Source of the DNA: Longilinea arvoryzae
GTDB taxonomy: Bacteria > Chloroflexota > Anaerolineae > Anaerolineales > Anaerolineaceae
Assembly: GCF_001050235.1 (NCBI RefSeq)
Contig: NZ_DF967972.1
Coordinates: forward strand, 3,312,667-3,376,666
Reading direction: 5' to 3'
Length of the DNA stretch: 64,000 nt
In this document: in pieces, positions 16,630 to 23,578 of the stretch
Numbering within the stretch: position 1 is the first letter of the stretch
Layout of the letters: every line of letters starts with the position of its first letter
Notes under the pieces: model-generated
The model's database searches: none
The model's input: the letters and a program-made list of their open reading frames with translations, nothing else
What the model was told of the DNA's origin: nothing
Made by a program: the position numbers and the translations under genes

Positions 16630-17469
16630 ATGAACCGCTTTTCCAGAAGTTGGGCGCTCATCAAGGCGAGCGCGCGCGTCCTTGCAGCCGATAAAGAGCT
16701 GCTGGTGTTTCCCATCCTTTCTTCCATTGCGACGCTGATCGTCACCCTCACTTTTGCCGTGCCGCTCCTACTGAGCGGCGGGTTGTCCTCGGTTTCACAG
16801 AACCGGTTTCCCGCCATCTACTACCTGGTGCTGTTCCTGTTCTACATCGTGCAATATTTCGTCATTTTCTTTGCCAATACCGCCCTGGTTGGAGCAGCCA
16901 CCATCCGCTTGAAGGGCGGCGATCCGACCGTCGGTGACGGTTTTCGCATCGCATTCAGCCATTTCGGCCCCATCCTGGGCTATTCGGTCATCGCCGCCAC
17001 GGTGGGGATGCTGCTGCGGATGGTTTCAGAACGCAGCCGCGGACTGGGAAGAATTCTAATCTCCCTGATTGGCTTCGCCTGGAATGTCGCAACATTTCTG
17101 GTGGTGCCCATCCTGGCTGTCGAAGGAATCGGTCCCATCCAGGCGATCCAGCGCAGCGTAGCGCTGCTCAAGAAGACCTGGGGTGAGCAGATCATCGGTA
17201 ATTTTGGAGTGGGCGTCATTTTCGGCCTGATCATTTTCGGTTTGATCCTGATCAGCCTGCCAATCTTCTATTTGTTGATCACCGCAAAGCTCATCATGGG
17301 GGTGGTTGCCCTGGTGGTGATCCTGGTTCTGCTGTTCATCCTCATCGGACTGGTGCAATCGGCGCTGAACGGCATCTATACAGCCGCCATCTATCAGTTC
17401 GCGGTCGACGAGCGCACCGTTTTTTTCGACGAAAGCATGATTCGGGATGCGTTCGTGGAACGCAGGTGA
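16630..17469 (+). CDS. Polytopic membrane protein, DUF6159-like
   Basis: A 279-residue integral membrane protein with about six hydrophobic segments. The N-terminus MNRFSRSWALIKASARVLAADKELLVFPI is characteristic of the DUF6159 family, a widespread group of unknown function. A glycerophosphodiester-phosphodiesterase-like membrane fold has been proposed for related families, but no active-site residues are visible here. GGGAGGTAACC precedes the ATG, 29 bases after proC. It is terminated by a strong hairpin at 17503-17537. Confidence 0.75.
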   Translation: MNRFSRSWALIKASARVLAADKELLVFPILSSIATLIVTLTFAVPLLLSGGLSSVSQNRFPAIYYLVLFLFYIVQYFVIFFANTALVGAATIRLKGGDPTVGDGFRIAFSHFGPILGYSVIAATVGMLLRMVSERSRGLGRILISLIGFAWNVATFLVVPILAVEGIGPIQAIQRSVALLKKTWGEQIIGNFGVGVIFGLIIFGLILISLPIFYLLITAKLIMGVVALVVILVLLFILIGLVQSALNGIYTAAIYQFAVDERTVFFDESMIRDAFVERR

Positions 17470-17502
17470 TCACAGGATTGTAGAAATTCGCGCGCAATAA
17501 GT

Positions 17503-17537
17503 AAAATCGGGAACGACTGACGTCGTTCCCGATTTTT
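17503..17537. terminator. Bidirectional terminator
   Basis: Stem AATCGGGAACGAC/GTCGTTCCCGATT with runs of A before and T after. It closes both the plus-strand DUF6159-like gene and the minus-strand 65-residue gene. Confidence 0.85.
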
Positions 17538-17561
17538 GATTCCATCCTGCAAGAGGTCAAT

Positions 17562-17759
17562 CTAGCGGCGGTCGGCTTCTTTGACGAGGGCGCGGGCCAG
17601 CTCGAGGAACTCCACCCATTCTTCAGTAAAGAAGTGCATGGTCACGTTATTGAGTTCCAGGTGATAGGTTGTTTCGCCATCGGGTTCATCCGCTTTCCAC
17701 GCCAAATAATTGTCGGTTTCGGCGATTGTATCGGTCTTGGGTTCAGCCGGGTTGCTCAT
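17562..17759 (-). CDS. Small conserved-looking protein of unknown function
   Basis: A 65-residue acidic protein that I do not recognise. The N-terminal 20 residues are polar and probably disordered. The rest (NYLAWKADEPDGETTYHLELNNVTMHFFTEEWVEFLELARALV) alternates as two or three beta strands followed by an amphipathic helix. A compact single domain is likely, perhaps an oligomer. A GAGAAT(T) stretch precedes the ATG. It is followed by a bidirectional terminator and lies downstream of the AI-2E-type permease on the same strand. No function is assigned. Confidence 0.7.
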   Translation of the reverse strand: MSNPAEPKTDTIAETDNYLAWKADEPDGETTYHLELNNVTMHFFTEEWVEFLELARALVKEADRR

Positions 17760-17845
17760 TTGAATTCTCCTTTTCGTAAGCTTGGTCTTATTATCTCATA
17801 CTTACCGTGGATCGGGGAGAAACCCCTTTGAAGACCTTTCGACAT

Positions 17846-19072
17846 TCACGCGCTGTTCTTCTTGAACCGCCGGAAGAAACGATCGATCTTCCTCAGGAAG
17901 GGCTGGATCGGCAGATTGGGAGCCCGCGATCGGGTCCTCAGTCCTTCCCAGGGATCCATGTCGAACAGCTTGCGGATCGCGTAGTTCAGGATCAACATGA
18001 AGGTGGCCAGCACAGGAGCCGCCAGCAGGAGGCCAACGATCCCGAACAGATTGGCGGCAATCAGGGCAAAAATCATCACCGCGGCCGGATGAATGTTCAG
18101 GGCGTCGCCGGTCATGCGCGGCACGACGAAATTGTCCATGATGATATCCGTCAACCAGGCGACCCCGACCACCAGCAGAGCATAGGCAAAGGGCTGCAAG
18201 CCAAAAATCGTGGTTCCCTGTAAGAAGCTGACCGTTCCATAGGTCACCCAGGCGACGAAAGGCCCGACATACGGCACGAATCGCGCCAGCCCGGCCACCA
18301 ATGCCAACCCAAAGGAGTAATTGACTCCCAGGGCACCCAGAAGAATGTTATAGATCGCCACGGTGAGCAGGAAGATGATCATCTGGTTGCGCAGAAAGGC
18401 CTTCCAGATGCGGTTCAATTCTCTTCCCATGATCCGCGTATCTTCGTGGTAACCCGGGATCTCCAGGTGGATCATGCCATTTTTCATGCCGCCGCTGTCG
18501 GCCACAACGAAATAAGACACCAATAAGGCAAACAGGACCCAGCCGACGGTGGACACAGCCCCGGTGGCGATGGCGCCAACCAGGCCGCCCAGTTTGGTCA
18601 AGATGGGCTCCACCCACCCCAGAACCTGTTGGCCAATCGAAGCAGTATCCAATTGGGAAAGATCGAAGGTAAACGGGCCAATCAGGATGGCCTGGTGAGA
18701 CAGGTCATCGATTAATTTGGGTAAATTGGCCACCTGCTTTTGAATAAAGACGATCAGGTTCTGCACCTGCTCGACCAGGGCTATCCCGCCCAGGGTAATC
18801 GCGCCCAGGAAAAGGATGATGATGATCAAATAAAGCAAGGTGACCGAAAGCCTCCAGGGGGCGTGCAATCCCTTGCTGATAAGATCAGCGAGAGGATGGA
18901 TCAAATAAGCAATGATCACCGCGATCAGAAGAGGGCTGATAAATGCACGGAAACGGGTAACCAGGCCTACCACAATCAATAACAACACCAATGAAATGAT
19001 CAGCTTCGTCGTACCGTTCCAATGCGGCGAAGAACTTTCGGATATCTGTTTCTGCGGTTCGGGAATGCTCAT
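17846..19072 (-). CDS. AI-2E/PerM family transporter
   Basis: A 408-residue membrane protein of the AI-2E exporter/PerM family (YdiK, TqsA). The start at 19072 is chosen because GAGGG lies six bases upstream; the codon before it is also ATG. The family pattern is clear: LLIAVIIAYLIHPLADLI near residue 50, VEPILTKLGGLVGAIATGAVSTVGWVLFALLVSYFVVADS in the middle, and ALVAGLARFVPYVGPFVAWV followed by VVPRMTGDALNIHPAAVMIFALIAANLFGIVGLLLAAPVLA near the C-terminus. Family members have been linked to autoinducer-2 export and to Na+/H+ antiport; the substrate cannot be predicted here. Confidence 0.88.
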   Translation of the reverse strand: MSIPEPQKQISESSSPHWNGTTKLIISLVLLLIVVGLVTRFRAFISPLLIAVIIAYLIHPLADLISKGLHAPWRLSVTLLYLIIIILFLGAITLGGIALVEQVQNLIVFIQKQVANLPKLIDDLSHQAILIGPFTFDLSQLDTASIGQQVLGWVEPILTKLGGLVGAIATGAVSTVGWVLFALLVSYFVVADSGGMKNGMIHLEIPGYHEDTRIMGRELNRIWKAFLRNQMIIFLLTVAIYNILLGALGVNYSFGLALVAGLARFVPYVGPFVAWVTYGTVSFLQGTTIFGLQPFAYALLVVGVAWLTDIIMDNFVVPRMTGDALNIHPAAVMIFALIAANLFGIVGLLLAAPVLATFMLILNYAIRKLFDMDPWEGLRTRSRAPNLPIQPFLRKIDRFFRRFKKNSA

Positions 19073-19138
19073 CATCCACCCTCGATTAAGACTCGGAATG
19101 CATCCATACAATAACACCGTTCTATCGATAATTTATCA

Positions 19139-19165
19139 GAAACGGGCAGGAAATCTGCCCGTTTC
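19139..19165 (-). terminator. Terminator of the FHA gene
   Basis: Perfect stem GAAACGGGCAG/CTGCCCGTTTC (11 base pairs) with a five-base loop, a few bases after the FHA stop codon. The downstream run is A/T-rich but not a pure U-tract. Confidence 0.75.
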
Positions 19166-19171
19166 GAATTC

Positions 19172-19918
19172 CTAGCGGCAATATCCTGGCACAAAAACGT
19201 TCACCAATTTCGGAAACACGCTGCAGTACAGGTTCAACGCGTCGACCACAACAAAGATCAAACACAGAAAAACCAAGGCAGCCACCACGATGATGGTGAT
19301 CAAAGCCCAATTGGGCAGCTTCCGTTTGAACAGGGAAGGCGCCGGCGCGGCCGGTTGCTGCGGAATTTGGCCGGAATAATCTCCGCTCTCCGGGATAGGA
19401 GCTTGTTGTTGGTAGAGATTCGGATTGCCCGATTCTGCCTGGTCCAGCCACGAACCCTGATCGGGTGGGAGGACGGGTTCGTACACATTGGCGGGTTGCG
19501 CCGGCTGGTACTCCGGCGTCGAAAACGGCGGAGGTGGGGGCGGAATATGCGCGGCCGGGGCGACAGGCGGCTGTTCCTGGCGGGGCTGCGCCGCCAGCGA
19601 TACCACCGTCGCGTCGGTGTCCACGACTTCGTAGGCGAAATTAATCCTTTCCCCCAGGGTCAGGAATTCACCCGATTGAAGATTGAACGGTCCGGCCAGA
19701 CGCTGGCCATTGACAAAGGATCCATTCGTCGAACCCAGATCCTCAGCGCAATATTGATTGCCCTGCAAGAATAAGCGTAAATGGCGGCGCGAAACTTCTG
19801 GATCGTTGACAATGATATCATTTGCCAGGTCACGTCCGATAAAAACCTCATTTTTCTCAAGAGAATATACCTGCCCGGCGTTTGGCCCAGATCGCATCAC
19901 CAACCGGTACACAATCAT
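19172..19918 (-). CDS. FHA-domain membrane protein
   Basis: A 248-residue protein with an N-terminal forkhead-associated domain (residues 1-100), which binds phosphothreonine. The FHA signature is intact: FIGRDLANDIIVNDPEVSRRHLRLF, then DLGSTNGSFVNGQRL. A Pro/Gln-rich linker (about 115-205) leads to one C-terminal membrane helix (WALITIIVVAALVFLCLIFVVV) and a short outer tail with two Cys. AAGGAGG precedes the start. It probably reads signals from Ser/Thr kinases such as the one at 44.5-46.7 kb, but the target is unknown. Confidence 0.9.
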   Translation of the reverse strand: MIVYRLVMRSGPNAGQVYSLEKNEVFIGRDLANDIIVNDPEVSRRHLRLFLQGNQYCAEDLGSTNGSFVNGQRLAGPFNLQSGEFLTLGERINFAYEVVDTDATVVSLAAQPRQEQPPVAPAAHIPPPPPPFSTPEYQPAQPANVYEPVLPPDQGSWLDQAESGNPNLYQQQAPIPESGDYSGQIPQQPAAPAPSLFKRKLPNWALITIIVVAALVFLCLIFVVVDALNLYCSVFPKLVNVFVPGYCR

Positions 19919-19948
19919 TGGTTGCCTCCTTAAGGGTGACTCTATAAA

Positions 19949-19977
19949 AGTTTACTAATATTGAGGATGGCTGTCAA
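19949..19977 (-). promoter_or_regulatory. Promoter of the FHA gene
   Basis: On the minus strand TTGACA (complement of 19972-19977), 17-base spacer, TAAACT (complement of 19949-19954). It lies just downstream of the microprotein stop. Confidence 0.7.
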
Positions 19978-19988
19978 TGTAGAGTTGG

Positions 19989-20057
19989 CTATGCCTTAAA
20001 CACAGCGCCCAACACCACAACCCATGCCAGGATTCCAACCACCAGAGGAAGTCGCAT
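19989..20057 (-). CDS. 22-residue hydrophobic microprotein (candidate)
   Basis: A 23-codon frame opens with ATG at 20057 and ends with TAG, giving MRLPLVVGILAWVVVLGAV and three more residues (FKA). It is nearly one perfect membrane helix with Arg at the start and Lys at the end, as in small single-span proteins that attach to transporters or oxidases. TTGAGGGTG sits at good ribosome-binding distance. Upstream lie a TACTAT -10 and a CRP-consensus palindrome centred 41.5 bases before the expected transcription start. I cannot assign it to a family, and homology would be needed to show that it is translated. Confidence 0.5.
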   Translation of the reverse strand: MRLPLVVGILAWVVVLGAVFKA

Positions 20058-20094
20058 GGCACCCTCAAGAATTTCAATGAAATAGGCTTAAAAA

Positions 20095-20100
20095 ATAGTA
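20095..20100 (-). promoter_or_regulatory. -10 element of the microprotein promoter
   Basis: TACTAT on the minus strand, no recognisable -35 box. The predicted start is near 20088, about 30 bases before the ATG. The absence of a -35 box fits activator dependence. Confidence 0.5.
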
Positions 20101-20121
20101 AACGATCCGGGAAAATAGATG

Positions 20122-20137
20122 TGTGACTTAACTCACA
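20122..20137. promoter_or_regulatory. CRP/FNR-superfamily consensus site
   Basis: TGTGACTTAACTCACA is a perfect match to the TGTGA-N6-TCACA consensus of E. coli CRP. Its centre (20129.5) is 41.5 bases upstream of the start predicted from the TACTAT box, the class II activation position. Confidence 0.55.
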
Positions 20138-20171
20138 ATAGAAATCAGAATTGTTGCCATCGCCAGTTTTT

Positions 20172-20351
20172 AATAACAAAGACCCCGCCGTGTCGTGTGC
20201 TGCATAGTTTTGAACCTGCTAACGCAGGCCGGGAACCTCCACGGGGGATCTGCCTTGGCCGAAGCCTAACGCATCACAACCGTGATCATGGATCCCATTT
20301 AAAAAGTGTTGGCTCAAAACCGGTCTTGCCGCAGCACGAGCACAGCAGGGC
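20172..20351 (-). ncRNA. ssrS: 6S RNA candidate
   Basis: Structured RNA of about 180 bases. The ends pair (GCCCUGCUGUG with segments of CAC-GGC-GGGG, and UGCUGC with GCAGCA), then GUUUUGAGCC pairs with GGUUCAAAAC. A large central bubble follows, with AACACUUUUUAAAU on the 5' side and the small hairpin CCUGC-GUUA-GCAGG on the 3' side. An apical stem GGGAUC/GAUCCC is capped by AUCAC-GGUU-GUGAU and GGC-UUCG-GCC. This is the closing stem, bubble, 3' hairpin and terminal loop layout of 6S RNA, which mimics an open promoter and holds the sigma-70 holoenzyme. The GGGGUC end is followed by a U-rich run. A covariance-model search would settle it. Confidence 0.75.
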
Positions 20352-20357
20352 AATTCC

Positions 20358-20386
20358 CTTATACCACATTTCAAACCAAATGAAAA
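20358..20386 (-). promoter_or_regulatory. Promoter of the 6S RNA candidate
   Basis: Extended -10 TGGTATAAG (hexamer complement of 20358-20363), 17-base spacer, TTTTCA as -35 (complement of 20381-20386). It places +1 at about 20351, exactly where the closing stem begins. Confidence 0.65.
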
Positions 20387-20421
20387 GTACCCCCGGGACC
20401 GAAGATGCCTGCAAGTTTTGC

Positions 20422-20449
20422 TTGACATGCCTCCTTCGTGTTGTATACT
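20422..20449 (+). promoter_or_regulatory. Promoter of thpR
   Basis: TTGACA (20422-20427), 16-base spacer, TATACT (20444-20449). Transcription from about 20456 gives a leader of about 187 bases before thpR. It is divergent from the 6S RNA promoter, 35 bases apart. Confidence 0.8.
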
Positions 20450-20520
20450 GATTCTTGTTCCGGGGGTTTAATTTTTGTTCTAATCCATTTACTAAAACGA
20501 ATGGGGTGCGCTGAGAAAAA

Positions 20521-20585
20521 GGTTCGGATTGTCCTTTGTTCGATCGTTGCGTATTGCGCGCCTGACGGAACAAATTCCTGGAACC
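20521..20585 (+). other. Long hairpin in the thpR leader
   Basis: GGTTC pairs with GAACC at the base, and TTTGTTC (20535-20541) pairs with GAACAAA (20568-20574), with partial pairing between (GGA with TCC). It stays within the untranslated leader and has no U-tract, so it is not a terminator. No known riboswitch core was recognised. Confidence 0.45.
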
Positions 20586-20642
20586 ACACCAGACCATTTC
20601 CGCAGAAAAATCCAAACGCCAGCCGTATCAGCAGGGGAAATC

Positions 20643-21221
20643 ATGACAGCTATTCGTTCTTTCATTGCCATTGACCTGAATGCCGAAGTTCAACATCAAC
20701 TGGGGGATGTCATCCGACAGTTCAAACCGCTGGCGGCCAATGTGGTCCGTTGGGTGCCGGAGAATAATATCCACATCACGTTAAAATTCCTGGGAGATAC
20801 CTCGCCGACCAATCTGGAAATCCTGAAGAAGATCGTTGCCGTCGAGGCCAGTCGGGTTCATCCGTTTGATCTGAAAATCGAAGGCCTGGGCGCCTTCCCG
20901 TCCCTCCGGCGGCCGCATGTCATCTGGGTGGGCGTCGAAACACCCCCACTGCTGTTCAATCTTCAGCGCGCGATCGATACCGAAACTCAGCGTCTGGGCT
21001 ATGCTACTGAGGATCGCCCCTTTTCGCCCCATCTCACCCTGGGCCGTCTGGCCCACAATGCGACCCCCGAGGAAATTCGTCAGGTAGGCGACCTGCTGGC
21101 CGGGAGTAAAGTCAATCTTTCGGTCAGCGTACATGTAAAAACTGTCGTCCTCTTTCGAAGTGATTTGCAGCCTGGCGGTGCGGTGTACACCCCCATTCTG
21201 GTCGCTTCGCTGAAGGAATGA
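20643..21221 (+). CDS. thpR: RNA 2',3'-cyclic phosphodiesterase (ThpR/LigT)
   Basis: A 2H-phosphoesterase superfamily protein, 192 residues, that opens 2',3'-cyclic phosphate RNA ends and can ligate tRNA halves in vitro. Both catalytic HxTx motifs are present: HITLKFLG near residue 43 and HLTLGRLA near residue 130. The start at 20643 follows GGGGAAATC and gives the family N-terminus TAIRSFIAIDL; a longer in-frame start would add residues without family similarity. rsfS lies about 110 bases downstream on the same strand. Confidence 0.92.
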   Translation: MTAIRSFIAIDLNAEVQHQLGDVIRQFKPLAANVVRWVPENNIHITLKFLGDTSPTNLEILKKIVAVEASRVHPFDLKIEGLGAFPSLRRPHVIWVGVETPPLLFNLQRAIDTETQRLGYATEDRPFSPHLTLGRLAHNATPEEIRQVGDLLAGSKVNLSVSVHVKTVVLFRSDLQPGGAVYTPILVASLKE

Positions 21222-21330
21222 GGACAACCACGAACGCCAGGCGGATCCCGGGATCCCCAGGTTGCCATCGGCCGGCTTTTTATGCTAGAATTGGCAAAAT
21301 TCATACCGATTCCGGCATATGAGGTGAAAT

Positions 21331-21675
21331 CTGAACACAATCGAAGTTGCTCGTTCCGTCGTGGATATCCTGGAGGATAAGAAGGGCGAAAATATTGTCC
21401 TGGTGGATGTTCACGAGTTCTCCAGTTTTACCGATTATTTCGTCTTCGTTACCGGCACCAGCGACCGCATGCTGGATGCACTGGCCAAGGCAGTTTCAGA
21501 AGGCATTGATCAGCAATACGATATCAATAGCAAGATCGAGGGCTCCTCGCAAACCGGCTGGATCGTCGTCGACATCGGGGATACCGTGGTCCACCTGCTG
21601 ACGCAACAACAGCGCGATTATTACCGCATCGAAGAGTTATGGAGCCAGGGCAAGACCCTGCTCCGTTTGCAGTAG
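21331..21675 (+). CDS. rsfS: Ribosomal silencing factor RsfS (CTG start)
   Basis: RsfS/RsfA (DUF143) binds L14 on the 50S subunit and blocks joining to 30S during starvation. The 114-residue frame matches the family through VVDILEDKKGENIVLVDVHEFSSFTDYFVFVTGTSDRML, IEGSSQTGWIVVDIGDTVVHLLTQQQRDYYRIEELW. The frame has no ATG near the family start. CTG at 21331 has GAGGTG four bases upstream and adds LNTIEVARSV, matching the usual N-terminus (family form xLELAKxAVD). The alternative is GTG at 21361, which lacks a ribosome-binding site and would cut off the first helix. Confidence 0.9.
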   Translation: MNTIEVARSVVDILEDKKGENIVLVDVHEFSSFTDYFVFVTGTSDRMLDALAKAVSEGIDQQYDINSKIEGSSQTGWIVVDIGDTVVHLLTQQQRDYYRIEELWSQGKTLLRLQ

Positions 21676-21699
21676 CAGATTCTTAAACGCCAATCGACA

Positions 21700-21732
21700 G
21701 GCAACCGCACATCCACCGGCGGTTGCCTTTCT
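21700..21732 (+). terminator. Terminator of thpR-rsfS
   Basis: Stem GGCAACCGC/GCGGTTGCC (21700-21708, 21719-21727) followed by TTTCTGTT. It also faces the end of the convergent oxidase operon. Confidence 0.8.
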
Positions 21733-21733
21733 G

Positions 21734-23563
21734 TTAAATCCGGCTGAACAGCGCGTCAATCATCATGGCCAGGAAGATAAAGGCCAGATACATGCTCGAA
21801 TAACGGTACATCAGATGTGCGTTCTTGTTCCCGCCAGAACGAAGGACACGATAGGCCGCGTGCAGCAGCCACAATCCCAGGACTCCCGCCGATATCAAGA
21901 ATACACTTCCGGTGATTTTAAAAAGCGGCATCAACAAGGTCAGGCCGACCAGTTCGAGCGTGTAAATGAAGATCTGCCTGCGCGTCTCATGCTCGCCGCG
22001 CACCACCGGCAGCATCGGGACCCCACCGCGGGCGTAATCTTTCTGGCGAACCAGCGCCAACGCCCAGAAATGCGCCGGGGTCCACAGGAAGACCAGGGCG
22101 AACAGGAAAAAGGACGGCACGTTCAGTCCGCCGGTCGCTGCCGCCCAGCCCACCAGGGGTGGGATCGCGCCGGCCCCACCGCCGATGACGATGTTTTGAA
22201 CCGTGGCGTGTTTGAGCCAGATGCTGTAGATCAGCACGTAATAGATCATTCCGGTCAGTGAAAGCAGTGCAGCCAGAAGGTTCACAAAACCAGCCAACAG
22301 AAAAAAGGAAAGCAGGCAGGCGCCCAGGCCATAGGCCAGGCCTTCGGCAGGCAGCAGGCGGCCGGCTGGCAGTGGACGTTTGGCCGTGCGCTGCATTTTC
22401 TTATCCAGCTCGCGGTCGATATATTGGTTCAGGGCGCTCGAACCGCCGGCTGCCAGCGCGCCGCCAAGCATCGTCCATGCCGTCAACGCCAGTCCCGGAA
22501 CCGCTTTACGTCCCACCACCATACCCGCGTAGGTTGTGACGAGCAGCAAGGCCACAATGATGGGTTTGTTCAGCAGGAAGAAATCCCACGCCCGGGTTCT
22601 GAAAGCGGCCAAGGGAAGAGCCACCTCTGCCTGCGCGTCTGCCATCGACCGCTCTGAAAAGACAGCCGCGGCCGTCAGGACGACCTGTACGCCCAACAAT
22701 CCCGCCGCGCTGGCCGCATGCAAACCAATCAGGTCTGCCGGAAACCCGCGGGTGACCTTCAACGCCCCGACCAGCACCTGGCCGAGCAATAGAATCATGA
22801 CCCCGGTCGCCGCGTTGAGTTCCACGGGCTGACTGCGCTGCCCGCGCCAGGCTTTAAAAAACTGGATCGTGATGAGAATACCGGCCGCCAGGGTGATCAG
22901 ACGGTGCCCCATTGCCAACCATCCGGCGCCCGTGACCGGCAGCCCGCCGGAACACAGAGGCCAACCGCCGCACGCCGAACCGATTCCGCCAGCGCTGAGC
23001 AGCGCGCCGCTTACCAGCAGGGCAAAGATCACCGCCGTCGTCGCCAGTGCCAACCAGCTGAACGGCGCGATCGTCCGTGCGGGTCGGGTATCCATATTTG
23101 AAGGCAGGCGGAATGCCGCCAGCAGTCCGACCAGCGTGAGTGAGAAGGCCAGCAGGGCCAGCATCAAGTGCAGCCCGCCGAGCGCCGGAGTCGCCTCTCC
23201 GAGGGTCACACCCGCTCCGAGCACGGTTTGTACCAGCAGCAGGATAACGGATGCTGCCAGGAGCCGGGTCAACCGGGTTTGATCCGCATGCCAGGCCCGG
23301 GTCAGTCCCCAGGCCAATCCGGTTGCCAGCAGCCCAGCCGCCGAGAGGAGGCGATGCAGCACCGCGATTTGCCCGCCCAGATTGGACGGGAAGGTTAACT
23401 GGCCAAAACAGGTCGGCCAATCCGGACAGGCCGCAGCTGAGCTGCTGACCCGATTGATATTTCCAACGATGATCGCCAGGAATAGCAGAATGGCCGCCGA
23501 CAGAATCCAATACCGGCTGCGGGCGACGTCTCTTTTCCCGGTTACCAATGGATAGTGGTCCAT
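21734..23563 (-). CDS. Fused heme A synthase-heme O synthase (COX15-CtaB)
   Basis: A 609-residue fusion of two enzymes of heme A biosynthesis. Residues 1-300 form a COX15/CtaA heme A synthase with eight membrane helices and conserved histidines (IAVLHRLLSAAGLL, LGGLHLMLALLAF, GHRLITLAAGI, LIGLHAASAAGLL). Residues 325-609 form protoheme IX farnesyltransferase with the prenyltransferase motifs NQYIDRELDKKMQRTAKRPLP and LWTPAHFWALALVRQKDYARGGVPMLPV. CtaB makes heme O and COX15 oxidises it to heme A, so fusion channels the intermediate. It closes the caa3 oxidase operon and has GGGGAG before the ATG. Confidence 0.93.
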   Translation of the reverse strand: MDHYPLVTGKRDVARSRYWILSAAILLFLAIIVGNINRVSSSAAACPDWPTCFGQLTFPSNLGGQIAVLHRLLSAAGLLATGLAWGLTRAWHADQTRLTRLLAASVILLLVQTVLGAGVTLGEATPALGGLHLMLALLAFSLTLVGLLAAFRLPSNMDTRPARTIAPFSWLALATTAVIFALLVSGALLSAGGIGSACGGWPLCSGGLPVTGAGWLAMGHRLITLAAGILITIQFFKAWRGQRSQPVELNAATGVMILLLGQVLVGALKVTRGFPADLIGLHAASAAGLLGVQVVLTAAAVFSERSMADAQAEVALPLAAFRTRAWDFFLLNKPIIVALLLVTTYAGMVVGRKAVPGLALTAWTMLGGALAAGGSSALNQYIDRELDKKMQRTAKRPLPAGRLLPAEGLAYGLGACLLSFFLLAGFVNLLAALLSLTGMIYYVLIYSIWLKHATVQNIVIGGGAGAIPPLVGWAAATGGLNVPSFFLFALVFLWTPAHFWALALVRQKDYARGGVPMLPVVRGEHETRRQIFIYTLELVGLTLLMPLFKITGSVFLISAGVLGLWLLHAAYRVLRSGGNKNAHLMYRYSSMYLAFIFLAMMIDALFSRI

Positions 23564-23578
23564 AATAAACTCCCCGGT

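Noticed and set aside
20172..20351. Reading the structured RNA on the plus strand.
   Set aside because: The same stems form on either strand, but only the minus strand has a promoter at the right distance and a U-rich 3' end.
20503..20516. GGGGTGCGCTGAGA in the thpR leader resembles the first half of a TPP riboswitch.
   Set aside because: The second conserved half (CTGATCTGGATAATGCCAGCG-like) is absent downstream, and thpR has no link to thiamine.
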